Shown here piece by piece: positions 1 through 7,940 of a stretch of DNA of 57,993 bases. A program made the translations under genes and the position numbers. This DNA comes from Lachnospiraceae bacterium (GTDB lineage: Bacteria > Bacillota > Clostridia > Lachnospirales > Lachnospiraceae), in assembly GCA_016280395.1 (NCBI GenBank), contig JAEEGQ010000038.1, positions 1 to 57,993 of the forward strand, given 5' to 3'. Each line of letters starts with the position of its first letter. The stretch's first letter is position 1. The notes beneath the pieces were generated by a model. That model searched no databases and was not told the DNA's origin. It worked only from the letters and a program-made list of their open reading frames with translations.

Positions 1-22
1 CCCATATCACAGGGAGCATATC

Positions 23-919
23 ATGAAGAACAGCTTAAGATCGGCATTTAATACAAGACAATACATGGTCTCCAAGGATTTTGAACTGTATTATTACAGC
101 GATATAGGAATGAAGACCCTTAAGATGCACAGGCACGACTACTATGAATTCTACTTCTTCCTTGCGGGAGAGGTGTCTCTTGAGGTGGAAACGCCCATGT
201 CTGATGTTATAAAAAAGGACCTTGCGCCGGGAGACCTTACAATTATCCCGCCCGGGATAAAGCACCATTCCGTGATAAAAGACGCGGATGTCCCCTACAG
301 GCGCTTTGTTTTCTGGATAAGCACGGAATACTGCGAGCAGCTGATGAAGGAATCTCCGGATTACGGTTATCTCTTTCAGCAGGCAGCATCGTTCGGACAT
401 TATTTCTATTCCTTAAAATCCGCCGATTATCACGCCGTTATCTCTAAGCTCATAAGACTCTTAGAAGAGATCCATTCCGACAGATACGGCAAAAACGCGG
501 CCGAGAACCTGTGTGTCCGCGATATCGTCCTTACGCTCAACAGGATCATATACGACGGGAACAACCGCCTTGAGGGAAGCGACGAAGCAAGCCTTTTTGA
601 GAGCATGATCTCCTATATAGAGGCAAACATCGAGCAGCCCCTGTCCTTAGAGCATCTCGCAGGGGAATTCTATGTCAGCAAATTCTATGTTTCACACCTC
701 TTTAAGGACATTCTCGGTATCTCGCCGCACCAGTACATCTTAAAGAAGCGCCTTTCTCTCTGCCGTGATGCCGTTGTCGGCGGGAATGTGATAAGCGCTG
801 TGTACGAAAGGTACGGCTTCAGGGATTATTCCAGCTTTTTCAAAGCTTTCAAAAAGGAGTTCGGCCTGTCTCCGAAGGAATACCAGAGTCTCTACGGTGT
901 GATAAAAGCGGGACACTGA
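23..919 (+). CDS. AraC-family transcriptional regulator with cupin sensor domain
   Basis: The 298-residue protein has the classic two-part AraC layout. Residues about 30-115 form a cupin-like ligand domain, with a histidine-rich stretch (HRHDYYEFYFF) and a PGDLTIIPPGIKHHS turn. The C-terminal 100 residues hold two helix-turn-helix units; the second ends in the family signature around YGFRDYSSFFKAFKKEFG and SPKEYQ. A GGGAG ribosome binding site lies just before the ATG. It is transcribed towards a TRAP transporter operon that begins 130 bp downstream, so it probably controls that uptake system in response to the solute. The ligand cannot be read from the sequence. The gene appears intact; its promoter lies at or outside the window edge. 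Confidence 0.9.
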   Translation: MKNSLRSAFNTRQYMVSKDFELYYYSDIGMKTLKMHRHDYYEFYFFLAGEVSLEVETPMSDVIKKDLAPGDLTIIPPGIKHHSVIKDADVPYRRFVFWISTEYCEQLMKESPDYGYLFQQAASFGHYFYSLKSADYHAVISKLIRLLEEIHSDRYGKNAAENLCVRDIVLTLNRIIYDGNNRLEGSDEASLFESMISYIEANIEQPLSLEHLAGEFYVSKFYVSHLFKDILGISPHQYILKKRLSLCRDAVVGGNVISAVYERYGFRDYSSFFKAFKKEFGLSPKEYQSLYGVIKAGH

Positions 920-954
920 CGGCGTTTTCTGAATAAACTTAAAATTTTACTGTG

Positions 955-1022
955 AATCGTAAATATTTACGATTTTTCATAGACCTGTCCGACGTTATAA
1001 TGGTGGTGTAACAAAAGTTACA
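955..1022 (+). promoter_or_regulatory. dctP promoter with 20-bp palindromic operator and start-site hairpin
   Basis: A perfect 20-bp palindrome, AATCGTAAATATTTACGATT, occupies 955-974. Its right arm abuts a poor -35 region (about 973-978). The -10 box TATAAT lies at 996-1001. A second inverted repeat, TGTAAC-AAAA-GTTACA, lies at 1007-1022 at or just after the expected start site. The layout suggests regulated transcription of the TRAP operon. The palindrome is followed by Ts and could instead, or also, terminate the araC-type gene. Confidence 0.6.
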
Positions 1023-1052
1023 AAACTATTTATCTTTGGAGGAGGCTATAGT

Positions 1053-2054
1053 ATGAAAAAACGTATTTTAGCAACTGTACTTGTTGTGGTTCTCGCGCTT
1101 TCGTGCTTCATCGGGTGCGGCAAAAAAGAGGGAGACGGTCCGATCAAGCTTGTATATGCGGAAGTTAACCCGCAGGATACGATCGTTGGACAGGTAGCAG
1201 CCGACTTTAAGTCGAAAGTTGAAGAGCTTTCAAAGGGACAGATCATCATTGACGTTCAGTACAGCGGTGTTCTCGGTTCCGAAAACGACGTTCTCGACGC
1301 TATGCTCGCAGGAGCAGGCGCAGCAGACATCTCAAGAATCTCGGCATTCTCGCTTACCTCTTACGGTGCACAGAAGTCCGTTCTTCTTTCTCTCCCTTAC
1401 ACATTTGAATCGAGAGAACATTTCTGGAAGTTCGCTACAAGCTCACTTGCAGATGAATTCCTCAACGAGTCCTATGAGAAGAAACTTGGCGTTAAGGGTC
1501 TTTTCTACGGCGAGGAAGGTTTCCGTCATTTCTTCACAAAGAATCCCGTTAACAGCATCAGCGATCTTGCAGGCATGAAGCTCCGTGTTTCCAATGACCC
1601 CGTTATGAACGGTCTTGTAAAGGGTCTTGGCGCTTCTCCCACAGTTGTTGCTTTCGGTGAGCTTTATTCAGCTCTTTCATCAGGCGTTGTTGACGGTGCT
1701 GAGCAGCCTATCGCCAACTACAAGTCAAATTCGTTCCCCGAAGTTGCAAACAACATGATCCTTGACGGTCACACACTCGGCGCTATCGAGATCGTTGTTG
1801 CAACACCTGTTTGGGACAAGCTTACAAAAGACCAGCAGAACATCCTCATCCAGGCCGGCAAGTACGCTCAGGAGAATAACAAGAAGAATTCTCAGGCAAA
1901 AGAGGATGCAGTCCTTAAAGAACTCAAGGAAAAAGGATGCAATATCGTAGAGGTTAAGGATCTTAAGCCTTGGCAGGACGCAGTTAAGAACGTCATTGCC
2001 GACAACACCAAGGGCCTTGAAGATCTGTACCAGAAGATCCTGTCCTTCAAATAA
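1053..2054 (+). CDS. dctP: TRAP transporter solute-binding lipoprotein (DctP family)
   Basis: This is the extracytoplasmic solute-binding subunit of a tripartite ATP-independent periplasmic transporter. The N-terminus is a lipoprotein signal peptide ending at LSCFIGCGKK, with Cys at the cleavage point. The mature region carries DctP features: the GxLGSENDVLDAMLAGA segment, FYGEEGFRHFFT, the arginine-bearing LRVSNDPVMNGLVKGLGASP segment used to clamp a substrate carboxylate, and GVVDGAEQPIANY. Its 333 residues match the family. A GGAGG ribosome binding site precedes the ATG. The genes for the small and large permease subunits follow directly, so the transporter is complete. The substrate is probably an organic or sugar acid, but its identity is unknown. 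Confidence 0.93.
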   Translation: MKKRILATVLVVVLALSCFIGCGKKEGDGPIKLVYAEVNPQDTIVGQVAADFKSKVEELSKGQIIIDVQYSGVLGSENDVLDAMLAGAGAADISRISAFSLTSYGAQKSVLLSLPYTFESREHFWKFATSSLADEFLNESYEKKLGVKGLFYGEEGFRHFFTKNPVNSISDLAGMKLRVSNDPVMNGLVKGLGASPTVVAFGELYSALSSGVVDGAEQPIANYKSNSFPEVANNMILDGHTLGAIEIVVATPVWDKLTKDQQNILIQAGKYAQENNKKNSQAKEDAVLKELKEKGCNIVEVKDLKPWQDAVKNVIADNTKGLEDLYQKILSFK

Positions 2055-2123
2055 TTGAATTTGTCTTTTGAAGGCGCATGGATATAGATTCTGTGCGCCT
2101 TCAAATTGTTTATGGAGGTTTAC

Positions 2124-2672
2124 ATGAAGGGTTTTTTAACTTCTCTGGACAGACTGAAGCCTGTGTATGATGTTGTATACAAGGTAGTCCTGTTCATTTG
2201 TAAGATATTCCTGATCGGTGATATCCTTATCACCTGTATGGCGGTACTCGGGCGTTTTGTTCCGTTTATTCCCGACCCTGCCTGGACCGAAGAAGTGGTC
2301 CTCACATTAATGACTTATATGGCGGTACTTTCGGCGGCACTCGCTATCCGTAAAGGCAGCCATATCCGAATGACTTCTTTTGACAAGTATTTACCCAAAA
2401 AGCTCCTGAATGTTCTCGATCTGATCGCGGATATCGCAGTACTTGCGCTCGGCGTGGTAATGCTTATCGTGGGCTGGAAATATGCCACTACAATAGGCGC
2501 AAAGGGAACCTATGTCAGCATGCCGTCCGTGTCTAAGTTCTGGATGTATTTCCCGGTTCCCGTAGCGGGCTTTGCGATGATAATCTTCGAGCTTGAAGCT
2601 ATCTACCGTCAGATAAACAAGATGGCAGGAAACGCACCTGAAGAGGAAAAGAAGGAGGAGGAAAAGAAATGA
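2124..2672 (+). CDS. dctQ: TRAP transporter small permease (DctQ family)
   Basis: The protein has about 182 residues and four hydrophobic segments (roughly residues 20-45, 58-80, 98-120 and 138-160), the usual DctQ topology. It has the WTEEVVLTLMTYMAVLSAALAIRKGSHIR segment, in which the acidic pair and the RxGxHIR-like motif are typical. The start at ATG 2124 is chosen because GGAGG at 2114-2118 lies at normal spacing; the reading frame extends further upstream through a TTG. The tail is Glu/Lys-rich. The stop overlaps the start of the next gene by four bases (ATGA), which implies translational coupling of the two permease subunits. Confidence 0.9.
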   Translation: MKGFLTSLDRLKPVYDVVYKVVLFICKIFLIGDILITCMAVLGRFVPFIPDPAWTEEVVLTLMTYMAVLSAALAIRKGSHIRMTSFDKYLPKKLLNVLDLIADIAVLALGVVMLIVGWKYATTIGAKGTYVSMPSVSKFWMYFPVPVAGFAMIIFELEAIYRQINKMAGNAPEEEKKEEEKK

Positions 2673-3964
2673 GTCCGAACACCATTGCTATTATAATCCT
2701 TTTAGGGTCTTTCCTGTTAATGATAATCTTAAGATTCCCGATCGCCTATGCTGTCGGCATTTCCTCGATACTCTGCTTTTTGTACCGCGGCGTACCGATC
2801 ATGACCGTATGCCAGCAGATGGTCAAGGGCATCAATTCATTCTCCCTGATGGCCGTCCCGTTCTTTATAACGATGGGCGTATTGATGGGCACGGGAGGCA
2901 TATCCCAGAAACTGATAGATCTTGCCAATGCATTCGTAGGGTGGATGACAGGCGGCATGGCCATGGTAAACATCGTGGCTTCGTATTTCTTCGGCGGCAT
3001 CTCGGGTTCTGCTGCGGCAGATACCGCATCTCTTGGCAGCATCCTTATCCCGATGATGGTCGAACAGGGCTATGACGACGATTTCTCGACAGCTGTAACG
3101 ATCACCTCATCCTGTGAGGGACTTCTCGTTCCGCCAAGCCACAACATGGTCATCTACGCGATGGCAGCGGGCGGTGTTTCGGTAGGAAGCCTGTTCCTTG
3201 CCGGCTACATACCGGGCGCTATCCTTGCGGTATCGCTTATGATCGGTTCGTTCATCATTTCGAAAAAGAGACATTATCCGAAGGGCGATAAGTTCTCGCT
3301 GATAACTCTGTTAAAGCAGCTGATCAAGTCTTTCTGGGCACTTGCGGCGGTAATTATCGTTGTTGTCGGTGTTGTAGGCGGCGTTTTCACAGCTACCGAA
3401 TCCGCAGCGATCGCAGTTATCTACTCGCTTTTCGTCAGTGTGTTCATATACAGGGGACTGACCTGGAAGGGCGTCTGGAAGGCGCTTGAACAGTGTGTTG
3501 ACACGCTTGCCATCGTGCTGATCCTTATCTCGACATCCTGCGCGTTCGGCTACTGCCTGACAACGCTCCATGTTCCGGATCTTGCGGCACAGGCTATCAT
3601 AGGCCTCACCGACAATAAGATCGTCATCGCGCTGTTAATGAACCTGATCCTGCTCGTACTCGGCTGTATCATGGATATGTCGCCGATAATCCTTATCGCG
3701 ACACCCATCCTGCTTCCGATAGCGACCGCGATCGGCATCAATCCGATCCAGTTCGGTATCATAATGATCTTAAACTGCGGTATCGGACTTTTAACACCTC
3801 CGGTTGGCGCCGTACTGTTCATCGGTTCCGCAGTGGGCAAGGTAAAGATGGAGAGAGTTGTTAAGGCGACGATCCCGTTCTATATCTGCATGCTCATTGC
3901 ACTGATGCTGATAACGTTCATTCCGGAACTGTGCATGTTCTTACCGAACATGTTCATGAAATAA
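2669..3964 (+). CDS. dctM: TRAP transporter large permease (DctM family)
   Basis: The 431-residue, highly hydrophobic protein has about twelve membrane segments and is of the DctM/SiaM type, which performs Na+ or H+ coupled transport. Diagnostic stretches are FGGISGSAAADTASLGSILIP near residue 110, which is conserved in the family, then VPPSHNMVIY, and near the C-terminus LNCGIGLLTPPVGAVLF. It overlaps dctQ by four bases. A short GC hairpin at 4002-4014 followed by four Ts may be a weak terminator. With dctP and dctQ this completes one TRAP system. Confidence 0.94.
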   Translation: MSPNTIAIIILLGSFLLMIILRFPIAYAVGISSILCFLYRGVPIMTVCQQMVKGINSFSLMAVPFFITMGVLMGTGGISQKLIDLANAFVGWMTGGMAMVNIVASYFFGGISGSAAADTASLGSILIPMMVEQGYDDDFSTAVTITSSCEGLLVPPSHNMVIYAMAAGGVSVGSLFLAGYIPGAILAVSLMIGSFIISKKRHYPKGDKFSLITLLKQLIKSFWALAAVIIVVVGVVGGVFTATESAAIAVIYSLFVSVFIYRGLTWKGVWKALEQCVDTLAIVLILISTSCAFGYCLTTLHVPDLAAQAIIGLTDNKIVIALLMNLILLVLGCIMDMSPIILIATPILLPIATAIGINPIQFGIIMILNCGIGLLTPPVGAVLFIGSAVGKVKMERVVKATIPFYICMLIALMLITFIPELCMFLPNMFMK

Positions 3965-4105
3965 CATAAAAAACTACTTCATCAAATTCTCCTTTAAAAT
4001 GCACCGCGCCGGTGAGTTTTCCGCTTGCCAGCGCGGGCATTCAATAGTAGAATGATTTTTAAGGGGACAGAGGCTTTTGTTCCCCGATACAGACAGGAGG
4101 CTGAC

Positions 4106-4573
4106 ATGGAATACAGATTTCAGATAAAGGCAACGCCTTTGGACTTTTTCCTGATGTCGATGAAAAAGACATACAGATCGCCTCTTGGTGTCTGCAATAT
4201 CATATTTTTTGCGGCTTCCGTCCTTTTGACACTGAAGTTTTATAAAGTCGCGCCGCCGCTTGCGCAGGCGGGCCTGATACTGATGTGCATCGTGATCCCC
4301 GTCCTGCAGCCCGTAGCCGTTTATTTCAAGGCAAGGGAATATGCCCGCGCAATACCGCAGGGGCTTACGCTCGAGGCAGGAACCGGCGGTCTTCTCGTCG
4401 AAGCCGGGGAACAGTCCGAGCGGATCGGCTGGAATAAAGTAAGCAGGGTAATAGATACCGGCGACTGCGTTGTCTTAAAGCTTACCGGAGGCAGCGGCTA
4501 CTTCCTTTTCAACAGGGTACTCGGCGATAAAAAAAGACCGTTCATAGATTACGCGAACAAGCAGATAGGATAG
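4106..4573 (+). CDS. YcxB-like membrane protein
   Basis: The protein has about 155 residues: a short N-terminal region, two adjacent membrane segments (roughly residues 28-47 and 52-75), then a soluble C-terminal beta-rich domain with the pattern SERIGWNKVSRVIDTGDCVVL and a final FIDYANKQIG. This matches the layout of the YcxB-like family, whose function is unknown. The start at ATG 4106 follows AGGAGG at 4095-4100; the reading frame is open upstream, but no other start has a ribosome site. It sits seven bases before the sensor kinase gene, so it is probably co-expressed with the two-component system. Confidence 0.6.
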   Translation: MEYRFQIKATPLDFFLMSMKKTYRSPLGVCNIIFFAASVLLTLKFYKVAPPLAQAGLILMCIVIPVLQPVAVYFKAREYARAIPQGLTLEAGTGGLLVEAGEQSERIGWNKVSRVIDTGDCVVLKLTGGSGYFLFNRVLGDKKRPFIDYANKQIG

Positions 4574-4579
4574 CATACA

Positions 4580-6094
4580 ATGGGCAAAACGGCCGGAGGG
4601 CATTTTTGGAGCAGGATCATAACGGGCGGGTGGAGCAGAAGATCTCTTAAAGAGAAAATCTCCGCCATGTTACTTATTGTGTTCTCCATAATCCTGATGA
4701 CCGTTTTACTTGATTTTTGGACAATAAAGATATCGCTCTGGGACTTCAGGTATTCCCTGCAGAGCAACGAACTGGTCGGAACGCTTGTGGAGGCTGTTGA
4801 GAAAGAATCCGAGGGCTTCTCGGATTATACAAAAGGCGACGTTTCGATCGCAGACCTGAAAAAGCTCATGGCAAACGCCGACAAGGCCGTAAGCAGTCTT
4901 CAGACGGACTATTACAGGATAGGCGAGGAAAGGCTTGCATGGACCGAGAAGACAATGCGTGCCTTCAAGATATACAGGCAGGAATGCGCCGTGTTTTTTG
5001 GGACAGATCCGCAGGATCCGGAGTACATTACCCGGGAATATACGCTGTTCCAGATGCAGGATTACCTGAAAAACTACGGAAGTACGCTTATGTCGCTCAC
5101 AAGCAGGGCGGTCAACGATTTCTATAAACAGCGTTTCCCGTTTCTGTTCTTTTTCCCTGCGGTTATCCTGGTTGCAGCCCTCGTGATGATCATGATCGTT
5201 GCAAAAACATCCCGGGCCATGAAAAAAACGCTCGTTGAGCCTATCGAAAAGCTGGCAGATGCTTCACGCAAGATCGCTTCAAACGATCTGAAAGTGGAGG
5301 ATGTTGTCGTCGAAAACAAGGACGAGATCGGCGATCTCGTTCATGCCTTCAACAAGATGAAGGCAGCAACCGCCGAATATATCCGTACTCTTGAAGAAAA
5401 CAGGATCGCGCTCGACAGGCTTCATGCCGAGGAGCTTGAAAAGATCGACGCGGAAAACCGTCTTGTGCGCATGCGTTATCAGGTCCTGCGAAATCAGATC
5501 AACCCCCATTTCCTTTTCAATACGCTCTGTGTGATAAGCGGAATGGCAAAGCTTGAGGACGCTGCGTCAACCGACAGGATGATAAACGCTCTCAGCTCTC
5601 TTTTGCGCTATATCTTAAGGACAGAGGAGAACGAGATCACCTTAGAGCAGGAACTGTCCATGATAAAGGACTATATGTATCTTCAGGAAATGCGCTTCGG
5701 CGATCGTATCAAATTCGAGATAGACTGCGATGAAGAGCTCGGGAAGATGTATGTTCCTACATTTGTGATCCAGCCCATTGTCGAGAACAGTATAATACAC
5801 GGGCTTTCAAAGAAGGAAGAAGGCGGTCGCATACGCATTCACGTGTTTACATCATTGAACGGGGAAGAGAAGCGGCTTAACGTGGTTGTCTCCGATACCG
5901 GTGTGGGCATTGAAAAAGACAGGCTCGAACAGATACGAAAGAACCTTGTCGAAGAAGAAAAGGACAGAAGTACAATAGGCATCAGCAACATCTTTGGCAG
6001 GCTGAAGCTCCTGTACGACAGTGCCGATTTTGACATAGACAGCATCGAGGGAGAAGGAACGGTTGTCAGGTTTTCGATCCCTTGCTCGAAATAA
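4580..6094 (+). CDS. Sensor histidine kinase, YesM/LytS type
   Basis: The 504-residue membrane sensor has a first membrane helix at about residues 30-48, an extracytoplasmic region of about 140 residues, a second helix at about 190-212, and a HAMP domain near 215-265 (EPIEKLADASRKIASNDLKVED). The family-specific phosphoacceptor block QINPHFLFNTL follows, with His310. The ATPase domain shows IQPIVENSIIHG (N box) and VVSDTGVGI. This His_kinase/HATPase pairing is used by YesM-type kinases that partner AraC-type response regulators, and such a regulator follows ten bases downstream. The start has only a weak ribosome site. Its signal may be presented by the DctP-like protein two genes on. Confidence 0.93.
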   Translation: MGKTAGGHFWSRIITGGWSRRSLKEKISAMLLIVFSIILMTVLLDFWTIKISLWDFRYSLQSNELVGTLVEAVEKESEGFSDYTKGDVSIADLKKLMANADKAVSSLQTDYYRIGEERLAWTEKTMRAFKIYRQECAVFFGTDPQDPEYITREYTLFQMQDYLKNYGSTLMSLTSRAVNDFYKQRFPFLFFFPAVILVAALVMIMIVAKTSRAMKKTLVEPIEKLADASRKIASNDLKVEDVVVENKDEIGDLVHAFNKMKAATAEYIRTLEENRIALDRLHAEELEKIDAENRLVRMRYQVLRNQINPHFLFNTLCVISGMAKLEDAASTDRMINALSSLLRYILRTEENEITLEQELSMIKDYMYLQEMRFGDRIKFEIDCDEELGKMYVPTFVIQPIVENSIIHGLSKKEEGGRIRIHVFTSLNGEEKRLNVVVSDTGVGIEKDRLEQIRKNLVEEEKDRSTIGISNIFGRLKLLYDSADFDIDSIEGEGTVVRFSIPCSK

Positions 6095-6103
6095 AGGAGT
6101 GCC

Positions 6104-6871
6104 ATGATAAAGATCGTAGTTGCGGATGATGAACCGATAGAAAGAGCGGTCGTCAAAAAGATACTGGATGCCGCCTTCGGTGCGGATGCGGAAGTTTATC
6201 CCGCATGCAACGGCAGGGAGGCCGTGGACATCTGGCAGGAAAAGAACGCGGACATCGCCGTGCTTGATATTTCGATGCCGGGCATCAACGGGCTCGAGGC
6301 AGCGGAGATGATAAGGCAAAAGGATGATTCCTGCGTGATCATATTCCTGACGGCATTTGACGAATTTGATTACGCCCAGAAGGCGATACGGGTGCATGCC
6401 CTTGATTATCTTCTCAAGCCTGTCAGCGAGAACGAGCTTGTAGCAGTGCTCGACGAAGCGATAAGGATCGCGGGGAGCGGAGAAAACGAAGGACAGTACA
6501 GGTCCGAGACGCTTGCGACAAAGGAAGATCTCTCATCGGTCAAGCAATCGGCCATAAAAAAGCGTATTGCGGATTATATCGAAGAGAACTATGTACGGGA
6601 TATTTCCCTGTCTGATGCCGCGTGCGCGCTGCATTATTCGGACCCGTATTTCTGCAAGGTGTTCAAGGACTGCTTCGGAAAAAGCTTTATCCTCTATCTG
6701 ACAGAGCTCCGCATCGGGAAATCAAAGGAGCTTTTGAACGATATCACCGTAAATATCAAGGATATCAGCACAAAGGTCGGATTCAGGGACTCAAATTATT
6801 ACACCAAAGTATTTAAGCGGATGGAAGGGATAACTCCGACGGAGTACAGGATCATCCGGGGGATCATATGA
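6104..6871 (+). CDS. Response regulator with AraC-type output domain (YesN type)
   Basis: The 255-residue protein starts with a receiver domain: acidic pocket D8-D9, phosphoacceptor D55 in VLDISMPG, the conserved Thr in FLTAFDEF, and Lys in LLKPV. It ends with a two-HTH AraC DNA-binding domain (IADYIEENYVRDISLSDAA, then VGFRDSNYYTKVFKR and TPTEYR). An AAAGGAG ribosome site precedes the ATG. The stop overlaps the start of the downstream DctP-like gene by four bases. With the kinase it forms a two-component system that most likely controls the adjacent TRAP operon. Confidence 0.93.
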   Translation: MIKIVVADDEPIERAVVKKILDAAFGADAEVYPACNGREAVDIWQEKNADIAVLDISMPGINGLEAAEMIRQKDDSCVIIFLTAFDEFDYAQKAIRVHALDYLLKPVSENELVAVLDEAIRIAGSGENEGQYRSETLATKEDLSSVKQSAIKKRIADYIEENYVRDISLSDAACALHYSDPYFCKVFKDCFGKSFILYLTELRIGKSKELLNDITVNIKDISTKVGFRDSNYYTKVFKRMEGITPTEYRIIRGII

Positions 6872-7875
6872 AGAAAAAAACAGTTTTTTTGGCAGTAATA
6901 GCCGCGCTGTTGCTTATAACGGCGGTCTGTATTGCGGTTAAGGTCCTTAACAGGAAGCCGGCGCCGGAATATATATTTACGTATGCCGAAAACCAGTCCG
7001 ACGGATATCCGACTTCAATGGGAGCTTACAAATTTGCCGAGCTTGTTGAGGAACGCAGCGGCGGCAGGATAAAGATCATGGTGTACACATCCGCAAAGCT
7101 TGGGCGCGAAGCCGAGGTCATACGGCAGATGCAGTACGGCGGAGTTGATTTTACAAGAGTATCCCTGTCCCAGCTTGCCGAGTTCTACCCCGAGCTAAAC
7201 GTGCTCCAGATGCCGTTCCTTTATAACGACGCAGCGCACATGTGGTCGGTGCTTGAAGGCGAGATCGGTGAATACTTCAAGAATGCCGTGAAAGAGATCG
7301 ACCTCTGCGGTCTTTCGTGGTATGAGTCCGGTGCCCGAAATTTCTACAATTCAGTGCGTCCGATAAGGACACTTAAGGACATTGAAGGCCTGAACATTCG
7401 TGTCCAGCAGTCGGACCTTATGATAGACATGGTCAATGCCCTCGGTGCAAAAGCGGTGCCTTTAAGCTACGAAGAGGTTTATTCGGCGCTCGAGCGCGGC
7501 ACGATAGACGGCGCCGAGAACAACTGGCCGTCCTATGAAGATACCGACCACTATAAGGTTGCGCGGTATTTCTGTGAGGACGAGCACACAAGAGTTCCTG
7601 AAATGCAGCTTTGCTCGCTGCATACATGGAATCTTCTTTCGGAAGAGGACAGGAAGCTGATAAGCGAGTGTGCGGAAGAATCGTCCCGATACGAGCGCGA
7701 GATGTGGGAGATAAGAGTTGAAAGATCCCGTGAGAAAACGCTTGAAAACGGTGTGCAGGTGACCACGCTGAACAGGGAAGAGACGGAAAAGATCCGCACT
7801 TTGATGCAGCCTATATACGAAAAATACTGCGGAAGCTACATGGATATATTGAGCAGGATATTAAACAAGCCGTGA
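6868..7875 (+). CDS. Second DctP-like solute-binding protein, probable sensory partner of the kinase
   Basis: The 335-residue DctP-family protein is coupled by ATGA overlap to the response regulator gene. It has the family's SAKLGREAEVIRQMQYGGVDFTR, ESGARNFYNSVRPI, the LNIRVQQSDLMIDMVNALGAKAVPLSYEEVYSALERG block and IDGAENNWPSY. The N-terminus is a hydrophobic stretch at residues 4-25 (LLLITAVCIAV) followed directly by Lys. The lipobox is poor, so it may be membrane-anchored rather than released. No permease genes follow it. Gene order (YcxB-like, kinase, regulator, DctP) suggests it binds the solute and informs the kinase, as periplasmic binding proteins do in other two-component systems. 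That role is an inference. Confidence 0.88.
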   Translation: MKKKTVFLAVIAALLLITAVCIAVKVLNRKPAPEYIFTYAENQSDGYPTSMGAYKFAELVEERSGGRIKIMVYTSAKLGREAEVIRQMQYGGVDFTRVSLSQLAEFYPELNVLQMPFLYNDAAHMWSVLEGEIGEYFKNAVKEIDLCGLSWYESGARNFYNSVRPIRTLKDIEGLNIRVQQSDLMIDMVNALGAKAVPLSYEEVYSALERGTIDGAENNWPSYEDTDHYKVARYFCEDEHTRVPEMQLCSLHTWNLLSEEDRKLISECAEESSRYEREMWEIRVERSREKTLENGVQVTTLNREETEKIRTLMQPIYEKYCGSYMDILSRILNKP

Positions 7876-7900
7876 AAAGTGCATGAGGACAAGAAAAAGC

Positions 7901-7940
7901 AAGCCCTAAAGAGAAGTAAGCTTCCCTTTAGGGCTTTTGT
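7901..7940. terminator. Bidirectional terminator between the TRAP/TCS operon and the serpin gene
   Basis: An 11-bp stem, AAGCCCTAAAG (7901-7911) with CTTTAGGGCTT (7926-7936), has an inner GAAG/CTTC extension and T-rich flanks on both strands. It lies between two convergent genes and can serve both. Confidence 0.88.
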
